A program made the translations under genes and the position numbers. From Bacteroidota bacterium (GTDB lineage Bacteria > Bacteroidota > Bacteroidia > B-17B0 > Aurantibacillaceae): 64,000 nt of DNA. The stretch spans positions 434,001 to 498,000 of the forward strand of contig JAJNDK010000003.1 in the NCBI GenBank assembly GCA_021156365.1, read 5' to 3'. The notes under the pieces are model-generated. The model did no database searches. It saw only the letters and a program-made list of their open reading frames with translations, and was not told the DNA's origin. Of this stretch, positions 62,677 through 64,000 are shown piece by piece; the stretch's first letter is position 1; each line of letters opens with the position of its first letter.

Positions 62677-63168
62677 ATGAGACACGGAGATAAAATAAAT
62701 AATTTAGGAAGAAAATCGGCTCACCGTACTGCGATGTTAGCTAACATGGCTTGTTCCCTGATCGAGAACAAACGTATCTTCACTACTGTTGCAAAAGCAA
62801 AAGCACTACGTACGTATGTTGAACCTTTGCTTACAAAAGGCAAAGATGATACAACACACAGCCGTCGTGTGGTATTCGCTTACCTGAAAAACAAAGAAGC
62901 GGTTTCTGAACTGTTCAAAGAAGTGGCATTGAAAATTGCTGACAGAAAAGGTGGTTACACCCGTATCATCAAAACCGGTAACCGTATCGGTGATGCTGCT
63001 GAAATGGCACTGATCGAGTTAGTTGATTTCAACGAGATCTACTCGAACAACAAAAATGCAGCAGGTACTGAGAAAAAAGCGAAATCCACTACACGTCGTA
63101 GCCGTAGCGCAGGTACTAAAAAAGCAGCCGCAAAAACAACTGAAACAAAAGAAGAAGGAGCGGAATAA
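62677..63168 (+). CDS. rplQ: Ribosomal protein bL17 with basic C-terminal extension
   Basis: 163 residues. The first ~120 ([40 protein letters not shown]) are a normal L17. A tail of about 45 residues rich in Lys, Ala, Thr and Ser, ending in KEEGAE, is added, as in L21 of the same genome. It is the last gene of the cluster. Confidence 0.96.
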   Translation: MRHGDKINNLGRKSAHRTAMLANMACSLIENKRIFTTVAKAKALRTYVEPLLTKGKDDTTHSRRVVFAYLKNKEAVSELFKEVALKIADRKGGYTRIIKTGNRIGDAAEMALIELVDFNEIYSNNKNAAGTEKKAKSTTRRSRSAGTKKAAAKTTETKEEGAE

Positions 63169-63190
63169 GTTTATCTCTTCAACTATATTG

Positions 63191-63229
63191 AAACGCCTTC
63201 CTGACAGCATCGTCAGGAAGGCGTTTTTG
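63191..63229 (+). terminator. Terminator of the ribosomal supercluster
   Basis: A perfect 14-bp GC-rich stem (AACGCCTTCCTGAC at 63192-63205, GTCAGGAAGGCGTT at 63212-63225) with a six-base loop is followed by TTTG and lies 23 nt after the rplQ stop. Confidence 0.92.
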
Positions 63230-63244
63230 TTTGACTTATTTCTC

Positions 63245-63252
63245 TATTTTTG
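63245..63252 (+). promoter_or_regulatory. Candidate -7 box (TATTTTTG) of the last gene
   Basis: TATTTTTG fits TAnnTTTG and lies 24 bases before the ATG at 63277. TTTG strings upstream overlap the terminator and are closer than the usual spacing, so the -33 element is unclear. Confidence 0.45.
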
Positions 63253-63276
63253 TATCGCTAACTTAAGAAACCAATC

Positions 63277-64000
63277 ATGAAACCAACTAAACTCCGGGTA
63301 TTAGTATTCATATGCATTCTTGCTGTCTTTGCGAATATACAAACCAATGCTCAGCAACTGGTATGGGCCAAAAGTATAGGTGGTACCGCAACCGAAACGG
63401 GTGCGGATATCGCGGTGGATAATTCCGGTAATGTATATACAACGGGTTATTTCTGGAGCACCGCCGATTTTGATCCGGGCCCTGGAATCTATAATATGAC
63501 CAACGAAGGATCATTCGATATTTTTATTTCTAAACTGGATTATAATGGAAATTTTGTTTGGGCTAAGCAAATCAGTGGAGCAGCAGATGAAGATGCAAAG
63601 TCGGTCAAGGTGGATCTTCAGGGAAACGTATATATTACAGGGCATTTTGAGGGAACTGTTGATTTCGATCCGGGACCTGCCATTCAGGATATAACTACAT
63701 CGAATAACTTCGATACCTACGTCCTCAAGCTGAATTCCGCTGGAGATCTGGTATGGGTAAAAACATTTCTTGGCTTCGGGAACGATTATGGAACATCGCT
63801 TGAGGTTGATGATCAGGGCAATGTTTACCACTTTGGATATACGGATAATATGATCGACCTCGATCCGGGTACGGGAAGTTCTATGGTTTCGTCTAATGGG
63901 GGCTATGATGCTATTCTTACCAAACTGGATATCAATGGAGATTTTATTTGGGGCAAGATTTTCGGCAGCACGTTCAATGATTATGGGCGCCACATCAGCC
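63277..64000 (+). CDS. Partial exported SBBP-repeat protein
   Basis: 241 complete codons to the window edge with no stop. The signal peptide MKPTKLRVLVFICILAVFAN is followed by repeated units of about 50 residues: W-A-K-x-I-G-G, DNSGNVYTTGYFWSTADFDP, DLQGNVYITGHFEGTVDFDP and DDQGNVYHFGYTDNMIDLDP. The DFDPGP element recurs in each. It is the same class as the proteins at 2157-5054 and 41725-45510. The C-terminus, where a T9SS domain would be expected, is outside the window. Confidence 0.85.
   Translation, partial: MKPTKLRVLVFICILAVFANIQTNAQQLVWAKSIGGTATETGADIAVDNSGNVYTTGYFWSTADFDPGPGIYNMTNEGSFDIFISKLDYNGNFVWAKQISGAADEDAKSVKVDLQGNVYITGHFEGTVDFDPGPAIQDITTSNNFDTYVLKLNSAGDLVWVKTFLGFGNDYGTSLEVDDQGNVYHFGYTDNMIDLDPGTGSSMVSSNGGYDAILTKLDINGDFIWGKIFGSTFNDYGRHIS

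Overview
The window looks like a chromosomal segment of a Bacteroidota (Bacteroidetes) bacterium, probably of the Sphingobacteriia/Chitinophagia kind; this is an inference from gene content, not from a search. The evidence is many secreted proteins with type IX secretion (T9SS) C-terminal sorting domains of both classes (short 'YPNP' type A and 'FTPNGDGVND' type B), TAnnTTTG -7 promoter boxes, few Shine-Dalgarno sequences, no tuf gene between fusA and rpsJ, and family members typical of the phylum.

Left part (1-18.4 kb). A minus-strand run holds a large DUF7948/SBBP/PKD protein, three tandem paralogous membrane-anchored exported proteins of unknown function, and the start of another membrane protein. 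Next come a sirtuin and a haem-copper oxidase operon (ctaB, two subunit III-like genes, subunit IV). Two tandem near-identical LamG-like T9SS proteins follow, then two LTxxQ/Spy-like periplasmic proteins (one with a single and one with a doubled domain), a conserved small membrane protein, a response regulator/PAS histidine kinase pair and an alpha/beta hydrolase.

Centre (18.3-45.5 kb). A DUF763 protein with a helix-hairpin-helix and a C-terminal QLDLF clamp-binding-like motif lies near recA and a peroxiredoxin with a lysine-rich tail. After several small secreted or stress-type genes comes a glycan operon (FkbM methyltransferase, GT9 glycosyltransferase, flippase, arylsulfotransferase-like protein, asparagine synthase). 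Housekeeping genes follow: serS, rplU-rpmA, a fatty-acid desaturase, gpmA, a HAD hydrolase and map. Then come a secreted Tudor/SH3-like + CAP + ankyrin protein, a protein with an injection-system-type (DUF4157-like) leader and a degenerate Fic/Doc-like motif, and a 1261-residue T9SS type B protein.

Right part (45.6-63.2 kb). One uninterrupted plus-strand str-S10-spc-alpha supercluster: rpsL-rpsG-fusA, rpsJ through rpsQ, rplN through secY, then infA-rpmJ-rpsM-rpsK-rpsD-rpoA-rplQ. It closes with a strong terminator. The window ends inside a further large exported repeat protein.

The most interesting items are the orphan injection-system-leader protein with a Fic-like core (40.3-41.6 kb), the DUF763/clamp-motif gene beside recA with a long hairpin in front of it, the three-paralog exported family at the left end, and several intergenic palindromes with competing stems or REP-like form. 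No CRISPR array, transposase, prophage, tRNA or rRNA was seen.
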